DNA of 64,000 nt from Ustilago trichophora (lineage: Eukaryota; Basidiomycota; Ustilaginomycetes; Ustilaginales; Ustilaginaceae), in NCBI GenBank assembly GCA_900323505.1, contig OOIN01000030.1, forward strand, positions 62,001 to 126,000, given 5' to 3'. Numbering within the stretch: position 1 is the first letter of the stretch; each line of letters opens with the position of its first letter. Under the pieces are notes generated by a model. It saw only the letters and a list, made by a program, of their open reading frames with translations, ran no database searches and was not told the origin of the DNA. Shown here piece after piece: positions 29,044 through 39,509 of this stretch. The translations under genes and the position numbers were made by a program.

Positions 29044-30678
29044 GCTTTGCCTTTGTGCGTAAAGACGAGTTAGACCAACAGAATGATGCAAGCGGGTATA
29101 CGCTCCAAGACATCAAATGGAAAGCCGAATGCTTTCCATCCCAAAAAGTCACAGTCTAGACCAAAGTTTGCCAGATTTTGTTATTCCACTCTCCCACGTG
29201 CGCGTTTCTTAATTCGACGCGTCTCTGGATAGAAAATGCATGCCGAACCTTGTCCAACAAGACTTTTCTACAGGGCAGTGCAAGTCTCACTCTTATGCAT
29301 GTACATACATTTTAACCGATGCCAAGCCATGTCAAATGCTATGCAAGACGATGACGAGGATCAAAGAGATCCAAGCTGAGAAACGGATCAAGCGAGTACC
29401 CAACCAAAAGCAGACACAACCATTCGGCAAAAGGGGGGGGGGGAAATAAGAAAGACCTCTTTTTGCCGGCTGAGACCTTTTCGGGGCGAAAAAAAGGGCA
29501 GAGAATGGACAAGCGAGATTGTTGCGTAAAGCAAAGCATGATGGCGGTCCGACGCTTGATGATCTTATGCCGTCCCATTGCGTTCCGGTCATCCTTCTTT
29601 GTATCGTATACAGTAGCGCCTTGTATACCAAGCTTTTCTCTACCAAAGCTTCGCGCCGTGAAAGAGCTGCCGATTTCAGCCTTACCCGCATGTTTCAAGA
29701 CGTGGCCAGGTCGGTCACTCTCGTGTGATCACTCTAACTTGGCACTTAGACACAGTAGTGTATCTAGGTTAATATCCCAACCAAGCTCAAGTCGGAGAAC
29801 CACTTACGGGCCAATTGCTTTCCGCTCCGAACACCTCGACTCATTCGATCCACTTTGAGCATTAACTTAGCTAGCAAAAGTAGCACTAGCTTCTGCTCCG
29901 GTACATCTTCTCTTCCGTCCGTTGATCCGTAGTCCATTCATCCTCCCCCTTTGTCTCATCCTAGCTGAGTTTCAAGCAACGCTACGTTCACCTTCTTGGC
30001 AACCAACACTGCCCCTTTGCTCTCTTGCTCAAATCGAGCCTTTCTCTCTTCATCGCCAACACCTCCTTGACACTCGTCTACACCGCCCTCTTACTCTCTC
30101 TCTGTCATCCTTCAAGCAACACATCATTTTCCCCGCATACCTTACACCAACATCAAGGATCCAAGATCGAGGATCGAAGGCGCTTCTCTTATTGGGCATT
30201 TCAAACGCGGATACCCAAAAACCATTTCAAGCGGTTGCACAGACTTACGCCGAGCACAGCAATACTGCATACGATCCTTTTTTTTCTGAGCCACAGCAAG
30301 TTGCATCGATTGCACTGCCTGTTTGCTTGGCATTCCGTCAACACTTGCTGCCTCCTCTCTCCCGTACTGCCACCATCGTCTTCGACGCTACCCGGTATCG
30401 GCTTCAGATTCTTCGGCTTCGGCTTAGACATTCCACTCAGCCATCCTCCGCAGAGCAACAACATTACTACACACTAGACCTCGGACGACGATTTCTGGGC
30501 CCCTCGCGAAATCAAACGTTGCTGTCATCAAGATTAGGTGCTCATCACCTTCTTAGGAGACTACCACATTTCAACATATAACTGCTGGTTCTTAAGACGA
30601 TTCGAGACCATCCTTGAACAAAATTGGTTTTCAAAGCCATCCCAACGCAATCTCTTGACCTTGCTTGTTAATCTCGAT

Positions 30679-32694
30679 ATGGTTTCCTCTTCGAAAACAC
30701 AAGAGATCCACCGGGCACCCATACAGTCTCCATCTACTCCAACAACGCCCCACTCGCCCCCTTCGTACGACCCCATCGGCGTTCACGCTTATCCGCCCCT
30801 ATCCGAACATGTCTCTACCATCCTCCTCACTCCTAATCCAACCGACACTGTCGACAACTCTACCCCTCGTACATCGCTCGAGAGTAGCACCATTTCCAGC
30901 CTCAAACCCAAGCTCACGGCGCGCGTGCATTTCTTTCTCGTATTCTCGGCCTTGTGCGTCTCGTCTTTTCTCTCTGCCCTCGATCTCACCTCCGTATCCA
31001 CTGCGTTACCCACCATTGTTGCCGACCTGCAAAACGATGCGGTTCACTTTTCCAAACATCGTCATGACACCCCCAACCCCATCTCTAAACCCAAAGCTGG
31101 CGGTGCAGGTGGAACCTACATCTGGATCGGTGCCGCATACACCATTGCCGGTATGGCCATCCTACCCTGGACCGGTGGCCTCTGCGAGATTTGGGGTAGA
31201 AAAGCTATCCTCCTCACCAGCCTCTTTTTCTTCCTCTTTGGTAGCGTCATTTGTGGCGCTAGTCACAGTTTGGAGATGATGATCGTAGGCCGAGTACTAC
31301 AGGGCATTGGAGATGGTGGAATCATCAGTCTTGCCGAGATTGTAGTTGCAGATCTGGTGAGTTTGAGTCAGAGAGGAACGTATGAAGGAATTTTGGGGGT
31401 TGTCTGGGCGGGAGCTAGTGCATGTGGTCCCCCCATTGGCGGTATCTTTTCACGCAAGAATAGATGGAGATGGTTATTCTACCTCAATATCCCCATCACT
31501 GTCTTGGCCATCATCATGATCAGTTGCTTTATGAATATGAAGGCTCCCAAATCCGACGTCAAGTCCAAGGTCAAGAATATGGATTGGACAGGCAATGCTC
31601 TCCTCATCTTGGCTACTGTGGGACTTGGATTGGCTTTAACTTGGGGTGGTGCAAGATATTCTTGGTTAAGCCCAGCGGTTCTCGTACCACTGATCTTGTC
31701 GATTGTCCTCTTTGTCGCCTTTTTCTACTTGGAGTTGTTCAAGTTGAAAAATCCAACCGTACCTAAAGAACTCCTCTCGAATCGAACCGCCATCGGCGCT
31801 CATCTGACCTGCTTCGCTCACGGAGTAATCACCATGGCCATCATCTATGTCATGCCTACCTACTTTCAAGCCGTCAAACTCAGCTCCACCATCATGTCCG
31901 GTTGGATGGTGTTACCCTTCAGCTGCACCGTCGCCTTCACTGCCATCGGATTTGCAGTGAGCATCGAGGTGACGCAAAAGTACATTCCACAAAACCACTT
32001 GGGATGGTTCTTCACCGTGTTGGGTGTACCTTTACTCTTGTTGTTGGGTACCAATTCGAGTGCTGCGACATGGATATCAGTCCAATTTCCGATAGGTATT
32101 GGATGTGGAATTCTCTTTGTTGCCCCTCAGTTTCCCGTTTTGGCATCTGTCGCCATCGAAATGGCACCCAAAGCCCTCGCACTGCAACTTTTCTTTAGCT
32201 CATTCGGTCATACCCTAGGAATCATGCTGGCAGAAGCAGTCTTTCAATCCTCGGTTCACAAGGCGATCAAATCCGAAACCATCCAAGCTCTCGCCGCTAA
32301 CGGATCCCTCCCATTCAACATTGAAGAGATTTCCTCACCTTATTCGATGCGTTTCTCGGCTCTACGTCATTTGGCACCCGAAGCAAGCTTTGCAGTTAGG
32401 AGCGTTTACAATTCGGCTTTGCGACACGTTTGGTTGCTCTTGATCCCCTTTGCCGTGGTCGGTTGGGGATTGTGCTTCTTGATGAAAGAGTTGGAGATGC
32501 ACGATGAGGTGGATGAGAGATTTGCCGCCGACGTACAGCAAGATGGAGACCAAGATACAGAGAAAGCTTTGACGGTAACGCAACAGTCTCAGGACAAGAG
32601 CTACGATAGACCCAACAAGGAGGATGAATCGATAGAGTTGAACTCTTCAAAAAGGCTCCTCCCCCATACAAAGAAACACCACGCCCAAACATAA
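30679..32694 (+). CDS. MFS transporter, DHA2 drug:H+ antiporter type (14 TM)
   Basis: 671 residues from ATG 30679 (MVSSSKTQ); the frame is open upstream but without an ATG. A cytosolic N-terminus of about 75 residues leads into TM1 with the family signature SALDLTSVSTALPTIVADL. The motif-A-like loop GGLCEIWGRKAILL and motif B/C-like VGRVLQGIGDGGI and GPPIGGIFSRK-WRWLFYLN follow, which together place it in DHA2. About 14 membrane segments can be counted. The family exports drugs, toxins or siderophores in exchange for protons at the plasma membrane; substrate unknown. A 30-residue insertion after TM1 (about residues 122-148, basic and polar) is longer than usual. Confidence 0.9.
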   Translation: MVSSSKTQEIHRAPIQSPSTPTTPHSPPSYDPIGVHAYPPLSEHVSTILLTPNPTDTVDNSTPRTSLESSTISSLKPKLTARVHFFLVFSALCVSSFLSALDLTSVSTALPTIVADLQNDAVHFSKHRHDTPNPISKPKAGGAGGTYIWIGAAYTIAGMAILPWTGGLCEIWGRKAILLTSLFFFLFGSVICGASHSLEMMIVGRVLQGIGDGGIISLAEIVVADLVSLSQRGTYEGILGVVWAGASACGPPIGGIFSRKNRWRWLFYLNIPITVLAIIMISCFMNMKAPKSDVKSKVKNMDWTGNALLILATVGLGLALTWGGARYSWLSPAVLVPLILSIVLFVAFFYLELFKLKNPTVPKELLSNRTAIGAHLTCFAHGVITMAIIYVMPTYFQAVKLSSTIMSGWMVLPFSCTVAFTAIGFAVSIEVTQKYIPQNHLGWFFTVLGVPLLLLLGTNSSAATWISVQFPIGIGCGILFVAPQFPVLASVAIEMAPKALALQLFFSSFGHTLGIMLAEAVFQSSVHKAIKSETIQALAANGSLPFNIEEISSPYSMRFSALRHLAPEASFAVRSVYNSALRHVWLLLIPFAVVGWGLCFLMKELEMHDEVDERFAADVQQDGDQDTEKALTVTQQSQDKSYDRPNKEDESIELNSSKRLLPHTKKHHAQT

Positions 32695-32953
32695 ATCAAC
32701 ACCTCCAGACTTTCCCCCCTCCCCCCCCTTTTGTTCGCACATACACATACACATTCACAGACCTGTCTTTAATATCATAGCAGCACATAGACTTTTCTGC
32801 AATGTACATCTTGATTTTCCACTCAAAAGCGTCTCTTGTCCAACTCCAGCTCAAAGTCGGTCAGTGAGATCGTAGAGACATGCGATGACATTGCAAAAAA
32901 GGTAACCATAAAACGTAAAAAGTTCATAGTATAAAAAGCGTCCTTGCCCCCTT
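32695..32953. other. Short convergent intergenic region
   Basis: 259 bp with a C-run near 32715-32730 and a TTTAATATCATAG stretch; it holds the 3' ends of the flanking genes. Confidence 0.4.
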
Positions 32954-35020
32954 CTAATCGATGCCCATAAATGTCGTGATGAGCACATACACATCTGCCA
33001 CGACAATAACGGCAAAGATGGCATAGGCTACGACTTGGACGTACCACGCCGAGGCGAAGCATTGGGATTTCTTACCCACTTGCTGTTGTCCACCGCTGAG
33101 GGAGGATGCGGATTGTGATGATGCTTGCGGTTGCGAGAGCTGCTGTTGGTGTTGCTGTTCGGTGGGTGGCTTTTTGGACGGCTCGTCCGAGCGCAAAGAA
33201 GAGTCGGTTTGAATGTGGTTGCGGGGGAGCATCTCGAAGAGGGCCAAGGAGGCGGATGTGCTGGCTTCTCTGGTGAACGCAGGTCTGTGTGTCACGCCAC
33301 CTTTGTCCAACTCATCTTCGAGCGCGGGAGGAGATTGCACCGCAGCCTCTCGACTTGTACGCTCAGCCTGAATACTTGACCTAGTTGAACTGGCCATGCT
33401 CTCTACCTCTGTTCCATCCATCTCCTCGGCTGTCATTCTCGCCTTGCTACCGGTGACAATAATGAGCGGCAACAGCACAAAAGGTAATGCGATACTGAGT
33501 GCTACCTGACTAGCAACCAGCATCTCATCCAATCCATCCTTTCCTACCGCTAGCGAGACCGTCAGACTAGGCACGATGGCCACCAACCTCGTCACGATCC
33601 TTCTGAGGAAAGGATCCGTTCTCCAGTTGATAAACCCTTCGCTGACCAACTGACCCGCAAGCGTCACGGTGATACTTGCACTCTGACCAGCCGCCAGCAA
33701 CGCCACGGCAAACAAAACTGCCGCCAAGCTTCCCAACCTCTCCTTCAACAGATAGAACGCATCATACAAACTTGCCACAACCACCTGTCCACTCCCACCG
33801 GCGCCAGACTCTGTATAGTAAAAAGCAGCAGCGGCAACGATGAGAATGGCACTGTTGATGACAATGGCAAAGCTGACCAGGCTCATACCAATGTCGACCG
33901 AAGCGTGTTTGAGATGGATTCTGATGTTTTCCAAAGTTCGAGGGGGTAAGTCATCGGAGGTGAAGCGCGCACGACGACTTTGACGGATCGATTCGGAATC
34001 GACATCTTGCGTTCCCGTGCGGTGGGAGATGAGCGAACGGATGACGCGGGAGAGACGAACGACTTCGGCTTTTGTTTCTGGTTTGGGCCTCAAGAGTCGT
34101 GAACAGGCGCCGCTGATAATTTCCCATCGACTCTGGTCTTGCTGTGCCTCCTCGCGAGGGGTGTCAACATTGCTGGTTGAGGTGGTGGTGGTGCAGGGAG
34201 CAGCGTCGAGGGAAGGGAGGCGGTCGATGCTTGCAAAGTGACTGCCGAGGATGATGGCATGGGGCATAACGGTGGCGCCGAGAATACCCACGCTTACGTA
34301 GAGCGCACCACTCTGCACGACGTGATGCGACGGAAGGTATCCGTGGAAGACGTCCGGCCAATATGGCTTGATTCTAACCAACAGAACGATGAAGCACGAA
34401 AGCACGGTGAAGACCAAAATGGCGATGAGCCCTTCCAACAGTCTAAAGCTTCCATTAGGTGGCGGTTTGTAGAGGAAAAGGATCAAAATCACGTCCACCG
34501 AGGTGATGAGGATACCTGCCCAGAGCGGTAGTGCTGGAAAGAGCAGGTTCAACGCGATTGCCGATCCAGTCAACTCTGCCAGTTCTGTTGCGACGATGGC
34601 ACCCTCAGCGATGACGTAAAGCGGGTAGAGAAGAGCCCAGCGGCGCAACTTGGGGTGGGAGACGGTGCGCTGGGTGGGAGAACCATGACGATCTTCTTTG
34701 AGGATGAGCATGCGACACTGTCGAGCGAGGTCGGCGTTTGTTACCACTCCCACGCGAGCGGAGAGAATCTGGATAAAGACCGCAAAGATACCGGTGAGAA
34801 GGACGATGAAGAGCAAAGAGTAGCCGTATTCGGAGCCAGCTTGGAGGTCGGTGGCCCAGTTGCCCGGATCAGCATAAGCGACTGAAGCGACGATGCCGGG
34901 ACCGAGGAAGTAGATGTGACGACGGACAACGCGGACTGTAGTGGCCCAGCGAGAGGCTAGTCGAGCCTTCCATGTCGGTGATGGTGTTGGTGATGGTAGT
35001 GTCGATGTGGGCGGTGGCAT
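32954..35020 (-). CDS. Nramp-family divalent metal transporter (Mn2+/Fe2+)
   Basis: 688 residues from the ATG at 35018-35020. TM1 carries the metal-binding DPGN motif (D51-N54) after GPGIVASVAYA, and TM6 carries MPHAIILGSH (M252-H254). These are the defining Nramp substrate site (Asp, Asn, Met). About 11 membrane segments are visible. Two long polar insertions (about 275-345 and 520-650), Ser/Thr- and Gln-rich, make it larger than yeast Smf proteins and are probably cytosolic regulatory loops. A final hydrophobic segment ends the chain. Expected role: proton-coupled uptake of Mn2+ or Fe2+ at the plasma membrane or endosome. It is convergent with the DHA2 gene. Confidence 0.93.
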   Translation of the reverse strand: MPPPTSTLPSPTPSPTWKARLASRWATTVRVVRRHIYFLGPGIVASVAYADPGNWATDLQAGSEYGYSLLFIVLLTGIFAVFIQILSARVGVVTNADLARQCRMLILKEDRHGSPTQRTVSHPKLRRWALLYPLYVIAEGAIVATELAELTGSAIALNLLFPALPLWAGILITSVDVILILFLYKPPPNGSFRLLEGLIAILVFTVLSCFIVLLVRIKPYWPDVFHGYLPSHHVVQSGALYVSVGILGATVMPHAIILGSHFASIDRLPSLDAAPCTTTTSTSNVDTPREEAQQDQSRWEIISGACSRLLRPKPETKAEVVRLSRVIRSLISHRTGTQDVDSESIRQSRRARFTSDDLPPRTLENIRIHLKHASVDIGMSLVSFAIVINSAILIVAAAAFYYTESGAGGSGQVVVASLYDAFYLLKERLGSLAAVLFAVALLAAGQSASITVTLAGQLVSEGFINWRTDPFLRRIVTRLVAIVPSLTVSLAVGKDGLDEMLVASQVALSIALPFVLLPLIIVTGSKARMTAEEMDGTEVESMASSTRSSIQAERTSREAAVQSPPALEDELDKGGVTHRPAFTREASTSASLALFEMLPRNHIQTDSSLRSDEPSKKPPTEQQHQQQLSQPQASSQSASSLSGGQQQVGKKSQCFASAWYVQVVAYAIFAVIVVADVYVLITTFMGID

Positions 35021-35682
35021 ATTGAGCAGCCTTTTGATGGTGATGGTGCCGAGTGTAGACAGGCTACGAGTGGAAGAGTGGTACAGAATGCGAAATGGTG
35101 CGCATCGACATGGCTCGGCCTTTTGTACACCTTGGATTTGGTTATGTCCTGCTATGCTATGCTGTACTTGTCAGTCAATGCGCTGTAGTGGTGGTTAGAA
35201 AGCAAGCGAGGCAATGACATGCTCACAAAGACGTTACAGTAATGGTGTGTCTGTGAATCGTTGTCGAAAATCAGCTCATCTCGGAGTGTTGCCGTGATGT
35301 TGCATGTTGACTGCTCAGATGCCCGAATTTTGTGAACTGTGCAGAAATCGTTGGACCCTTTCTTTATGGCATTTCCCATTTGTCACCCGCAATTTTCCGC
35401 AAAATGCCAAGAGAAATCCATCATCTGGGCCACGATGGGATGTGCCAAGTCCACCATTCCTCCATCCTTCCATGTCAAGCCACATACACCGACACGGTCC
35501 GCACTCTTGGCAACCAACCATTAACGATGACATGCGGTTACTTGAACGGGCGAATCCAGTTCACCTTTTAACTTTCTATTTCTTTTCTAACGACGATTTG
35601 GAGACATTTGGAGAGGAGAGGAGAGAAAGAGAGGGAGACAGAACAGACAGAGAGGTTATACTATTTTACACAGAGGTGAGCA
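35021..35682. other. Intergenic region, Nramp promoter and DUF1996 terminator side
   Basis: 662 bp between two genes on the minus strand. No gene recognised. Purine-rich stretch (GGAGAGGAGAGAAAGAGAGG) at about 35610-35640. Confidence 0.4.
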
Positions 35683-37074
35683 TCAATTGTGCTTGTTGGT
35701 ATTGTGTTGCTGATGCTTCTTTGTATGCTGCGTGTCTTTCTGACGGGTGAATGTGGGACGATGTTTCTTCTTCTCTGGAGCTTTGGGGATCGAGTTGATC
35801 TTGACGCCTTTGGAATGGTGCTGTTTGTGAGCGGGCGCACATTGACGTTGCGGCTTTGGCTTGGGCAGAGTCACCACATTTTTGGCCGTGGTGGACGGCT
35901 TGATAGTCGAAGAGGTCGATGAGGCACTTGCACTTGTCCCCGAAGCCAAAGTAGAAGCCGAAGCAGAAGCCGAAGCAGAAGCCGAAGCAGAAGCCGAACT
36001 AGTAGGCCAGTTGGCCGGCTTCAACATGACCTTGTTCGGATCGCATCCTTTCGTCAACCCTTTACCCGCGTGAGGGCCGTTCCAAACGACGTTGCAACCT
36101 GGCAAAGAATCAATGCTTCCACTGGTCGCCTCGCTCGAGGTCGACCTGCATGCATCGCTCGCCTTCCTATCCAACGTTTTTGCCAACGGAGGGCACGATT
36201 CCAAGTTGTTGAACAAATTGCCCCCGCACTGATCGATGGCATCTTGCAAAACCTCCTCATCCCAAGCGGCAATAAAGTCTGCGTGGAATGAGTAGCCAAT
36301 AGCATCACCGTTGGCAAACACCCAAGTCGAATTGCCCGTGTTGACCTGGTCACCTACACCCCATACGAATTCGTAGAACAACGTAGGCAACCTGATGTTG
36401 TGCGAACCCGGACAGGGTCCATTATCAGCATTGTCTCCCAAAGGATATACGATGTGGGAGTTGTCCGACGAGATCAAATCTTTCCCATTCCAACACGATG
36501 GGAAGACAACTTGAGTTCTCAATCCTTGAGGACAGGGGCCCTGTGGCAAGGTCGGAGTCTGTGAGCTACCTTGGGCATAGTTGAGACAGACAAAAGAGAC
36601 GGTATTGTCGTTCTGTCTCGTAGGACCAGGGCCTTGTCTCATGGCGTTTCCCGCCAGCATCTGGAGCCCGCGGGGAAAAGCTTTGATGGGCACGTTACCT
36701 CGCATCAGATAGTACGTGTTGACATAGTCCAAAGGTTGAGGGGTGAAAGTGTCGTCGGCGTTGTACGAGTATAGCGAAGGTGCCCAGTAGGCCGAAGAAT
36801 CGGCAGTGATACCAGCCGTAGTGCACGTCGATTCCCGCTCGAGATCTTCAGCTGTCGTTGTGGTGGCACTGACACCGTTGACACCCACCAGCGAGTGGAC
36901 GTGCGACGAAACTTTGCCAGGGGACACGATCGGGTCGATACGGGCCGTCTTGAGAGAGTGATGGGCGAGAATCCACATGACGGGATCCTGAGTGGTAGCA
37001 GATACCGTCGAAGCGGCAAAGAGCGCACACCACGCTGTGAGCGCGCTCCATGCCAAGCTGCGACTACAGACCAT
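35683..37074 (-). CDS. Secreted DUF1996-domain protein
   Basis: 463 residues from the ATG at 37072-37074. The N-terminus is a clear signal peptide (hydrophobic core ALTAWCALFAA, cut expected near residue 26). The mature part begins with the DUF1996 hallmark segment (MWILAHHSLKTARIDPIVSPGKVSSHVHSLVG) and continues with the YYLMRG, FVCLNY, FPSCWNGKDL and HADFIAAWDEEVLQDAI blocks of that family. A Ser-Ala repeat (encoded at 35951-35999) and a basic, Lys/His-rich tail follow. DUF1996 proteins are secreted or wall-associated in fungi, often linked to WSC domains; their biochemical role is not established. The tail is probably disordered and could bind polyanions. Confidence 0.9.
   Translation of the reverse strand: MVCSRSLAWSALTAWCALFAASTVSATTQDPVMWILAHHSLKTARIDPIVSPGKVSSHVHSLVGVNGVSATTTTAEDLERESTCTTAGITADSSAYWAPSLYSYNADDTFTPQPLDYVNTYYLMRGNVPIKAFPRGLQMLAGNAMRQGPGPTRQNDNTVSFVCLNYAQGSSQTPTLPQGPCPQGLRTQVVFPSCWNGKDLISSDNSHIVYPLGDNADNGPCPGSHNIRLPTLFYEFVWGVGDQVNTGNSTWVFANGDAIGYSFHADFIAAWDEEVLQDAIDQCGGNLFNNLESCPPLAKTLDRKASDACRSTSSEATSGSIDSLPGCNVVWNGPHAGKGLTKGCDPNKVMLKPANWPTSSASASASASASASASTLASGTSASASSTSSTIKPSTTAKNVVTLPKPKPQRQCAPAHKQHHSKGVKINSIPKAPEKKKHRPTFTRQKDTQHTKKHQQHNTNKHN
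35951..35999. repeat. 12-bp minisatellite inside the DUF1996 gene
   Basis: About four GAAGCCGAAGCA units in tandem encode the (Ser-Ala)n run of the protein. Likely to vary in length between strains. Confidence 0.75.
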
Positions 37075-39032
37075 CGTTGCGAAACTTTGCCGTGGACTCA
37101 GCTTCTTGTCGTCGTTGGAAATCGGGTTAGAGAGGAGGTAGTGGTAGTAGTAGTGGTGAAAAGGGTGGAGAGCAATCGTGAGAGCAGCCCTTGTTGATGA
37201 ATGGGGAGGTGAATTTGGGGGATGTAAACAGCTGCACGAGTTCGGAGAATAAATGTGTTTCCCGAACCCAGTACCAGAGCTTCGCTGTACGACACACTGT
37301 AGAACCAGCTACAGATGCAGTACAGATAAAGAGCGTTTGGAAGAAAATACAGATACAATCGAGTTGCTTTCAGAGCAAAAGGGAGTGGATGCCACCAGAA
37401 AACCAGCTGGATGACAAATGACAGGTGAGGCAGAGAGAGAGGTAGTAGAGTTGACCGTCAAGGTTGTTACCTGCTCTATCTCTGTCTCGTCGAGGTTGGG
37501 AGCCAATGTGGAAAGGGATCGAAAACGAATGTGAGGCGGATCGGAGACTGAATGAAGCTCAAGATCAAGAACCGGGGATCGAGCCGACCAATCTATCGAG
37601 CCAAAGTGAATGGAAGGCAAAGGAAGATAAGAATAGGAACGGAGAGGAGGAGGAGGAAGGGAGATGGGTGACAGGATGATGGTGTTTACAAGTAAGACAT
37701 CTCGCCTAGCAGCTGTTCCTCAAAAGGGGTAGCTTGCTTCCAAGACCAAGAAAAGGTGGCTTGCGATACCTTCTACTGTGGGTCGGTGGTGGCGGCCGAA
37801 GGAAGGATCTACCGTACATCCCCCAGCTGCTCACCGTGCTGCACAGTTTGCCAGTCGCTGTTGTAAATTAGCCGATAGAAACAAGCCTCGTTTCAAAAGA
37901 GAGAGAGAGAGAGAGTGGGAGCGCTACTGTAGCTGCAGTTCATCATCGACCCGACGGCAAGCCCCTTCAGACCACACTGAAACCGTACCAAGGCGAAACA
38001 TACATTAGCTGTGATTCTGTACCTTTTTTCGCATCTTCCCATCGAGGCCATTTTGATCTTTGAGCTAAGACAATATGACGAAGGGGGAATCTACTCTACC
38101 CAGACAGACGAGGGCAAAGGCGAAAGGCTGAAGAATTTGAGGGTGTCCGACTTTGCCTTCGGAGTGCGTTGTTGTGTATGCTGCTGATGCTGCATGTGTT
38201 GATTATCTTTGTGCGTGTTGGCGATGGCGAAGGGTTGCGGCGGAAAGAGTCTTGCCTCACCCGCACCCAGAGCAAGTAGTCAACTTAAGGCGGAAGAGGA
38301 TCACATGGATTCTCTCTTTTTGACAGCTGGCAGATCCACCTGCCTGCCGTTTTCTGCCAAATTTTGCGCCCTCCGCCTTGGTTGTCGTCTTTCTTCTTTT
38401 TCATCACCTTCTACATCGCTAAATTGGCTTCTTTTCTTCTTTTTCTCACACGCATCCTCTGTGCTGGCAACACCTAATTGGTATCCAGGGCATTCGGGCG
38501 ACCTGGACCGAGTATTGAGAACCACCAGCATATGGTAAAGTTGTTCTCCCGGTGGAGTTCGAAGCATCGATCGACTCGGTAGCATCGGGGTTTTGATTGT
38601 CTCGGACAGTTAACTGCGCTGCACTACGTTAGTCGTGCGTGGTCGAGCAGTTGAAAGTCCGACTCATGCACCTTCTCCGAGGTCTCTCCTTTCTCTCTCT
38701 CTCTCTCAACATCATCATCCACACGCGCGCGCGATAAACACGCCAAGATTCCCATTCGATAAAGTTGAATCTCCCATCGCCGATTCACTATTCCACTTTC
38801 ACCCCGACCAATTTAAAGTTTAGCAACGATTCCCTCCTCTTCTCCTCTTCAACAGAAAAGAGAAGAGAGAGATCGTGGTGAGCAGCTTCTTTAGCGCTTG
38901 TCTCAGCTGTCTCACTATGCCCCAAAGTCATCATAGCATGAAACTCATTCTGACATCAATTGTCTGCTGTACATACGCTGTGTCACCGTGACACAAAACT
39001 ACCACTACTATGGTGTATCCGATCGCTTCAGA

Positions 39033-39072
<40 letters not shown>

Positions 39073-39509
39073 TCACCTTTCAAAACGCCACCTCTTATGC
39101 TTGCTCGATCCACCGGTCAACCACAAAACGTACCCAAAGCGATTGACTTTAGCCTGTGTCAGCCACTCATTGAGACATTGAATGAGGTGCTAGCGTCCCA
39201 GGCGTGAGAATGAACAAGATCCTCATTACGACAGTGTTTGATCCTAATCGGGCAACTATTCCTGCTTGCTGGTTTGCATGAGATGGAAAAATACAAGTTC
39301 ATTGACGTACACAAATGTGCATACGCGTTAAGTGGTTGTCTACTGTTGGTACAAGGATCAACATTGTCGATCATGATAAAGGCAAAGATGGCGGCAGCTC
39401 GGCCAAATCCAATAAACTGGATGGGTATACAAAAGCCTCGTCTTAAGTGATCCGATAATGAGCAAGTTGCATGCATGCGTTCAAATTTAAAGTTCGAGGA
39501 CCGACCTGC
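37075..39509. other. Gene-free 2.4-kb stretch
   Basis: Only short, unconvincing frames. It contains the DUF1996 promoter (37075-37400), a GAGA tract near 37898, a CGCG run near 38725, a long CT microsatellite (39036-39070) and one TACAG motif near 37320. Nothing else recognised. Confidence 0.4.
39036..39070. repeat. (CT)n microsatellite
   Basis: About 17 uninterrupted CT units. Confidence 0.9.

Larger units (their letters stand above)
25193..30678. other. Gene-poor 5.5-kb stretch
   Basis: No convincing protein gene. It contains purine/pyrimidine-biased tracts (25260-25460, 26358-26410, 29007-29043) and several TACAGTA-type motifs (25993-26008, 27478-27495, 28024-28036). It also has one small hydrophobic ORF (28351-28668) and, at the right end (about 29900-30678), a pyrimidine-rich probable 5' leader of the DHA2 transporter. 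An unrecognised non-coding RNA or heavily spliced gene cannot be excluded. Confidence 0.4.

Noticed and set aside
29922..30581. 219-codon ORF before the DHA2 transporter
   Set aside because: Begins at a non-ATG codon and lies in a pyrimidine-rich leader; probably 5' UTR.
37560..37600. Possible second tRNA (GGGGATCGAGCCG resembles a T-arm)
   Set aside because: No matching acceptor or anticodon arms could be drawn around it.
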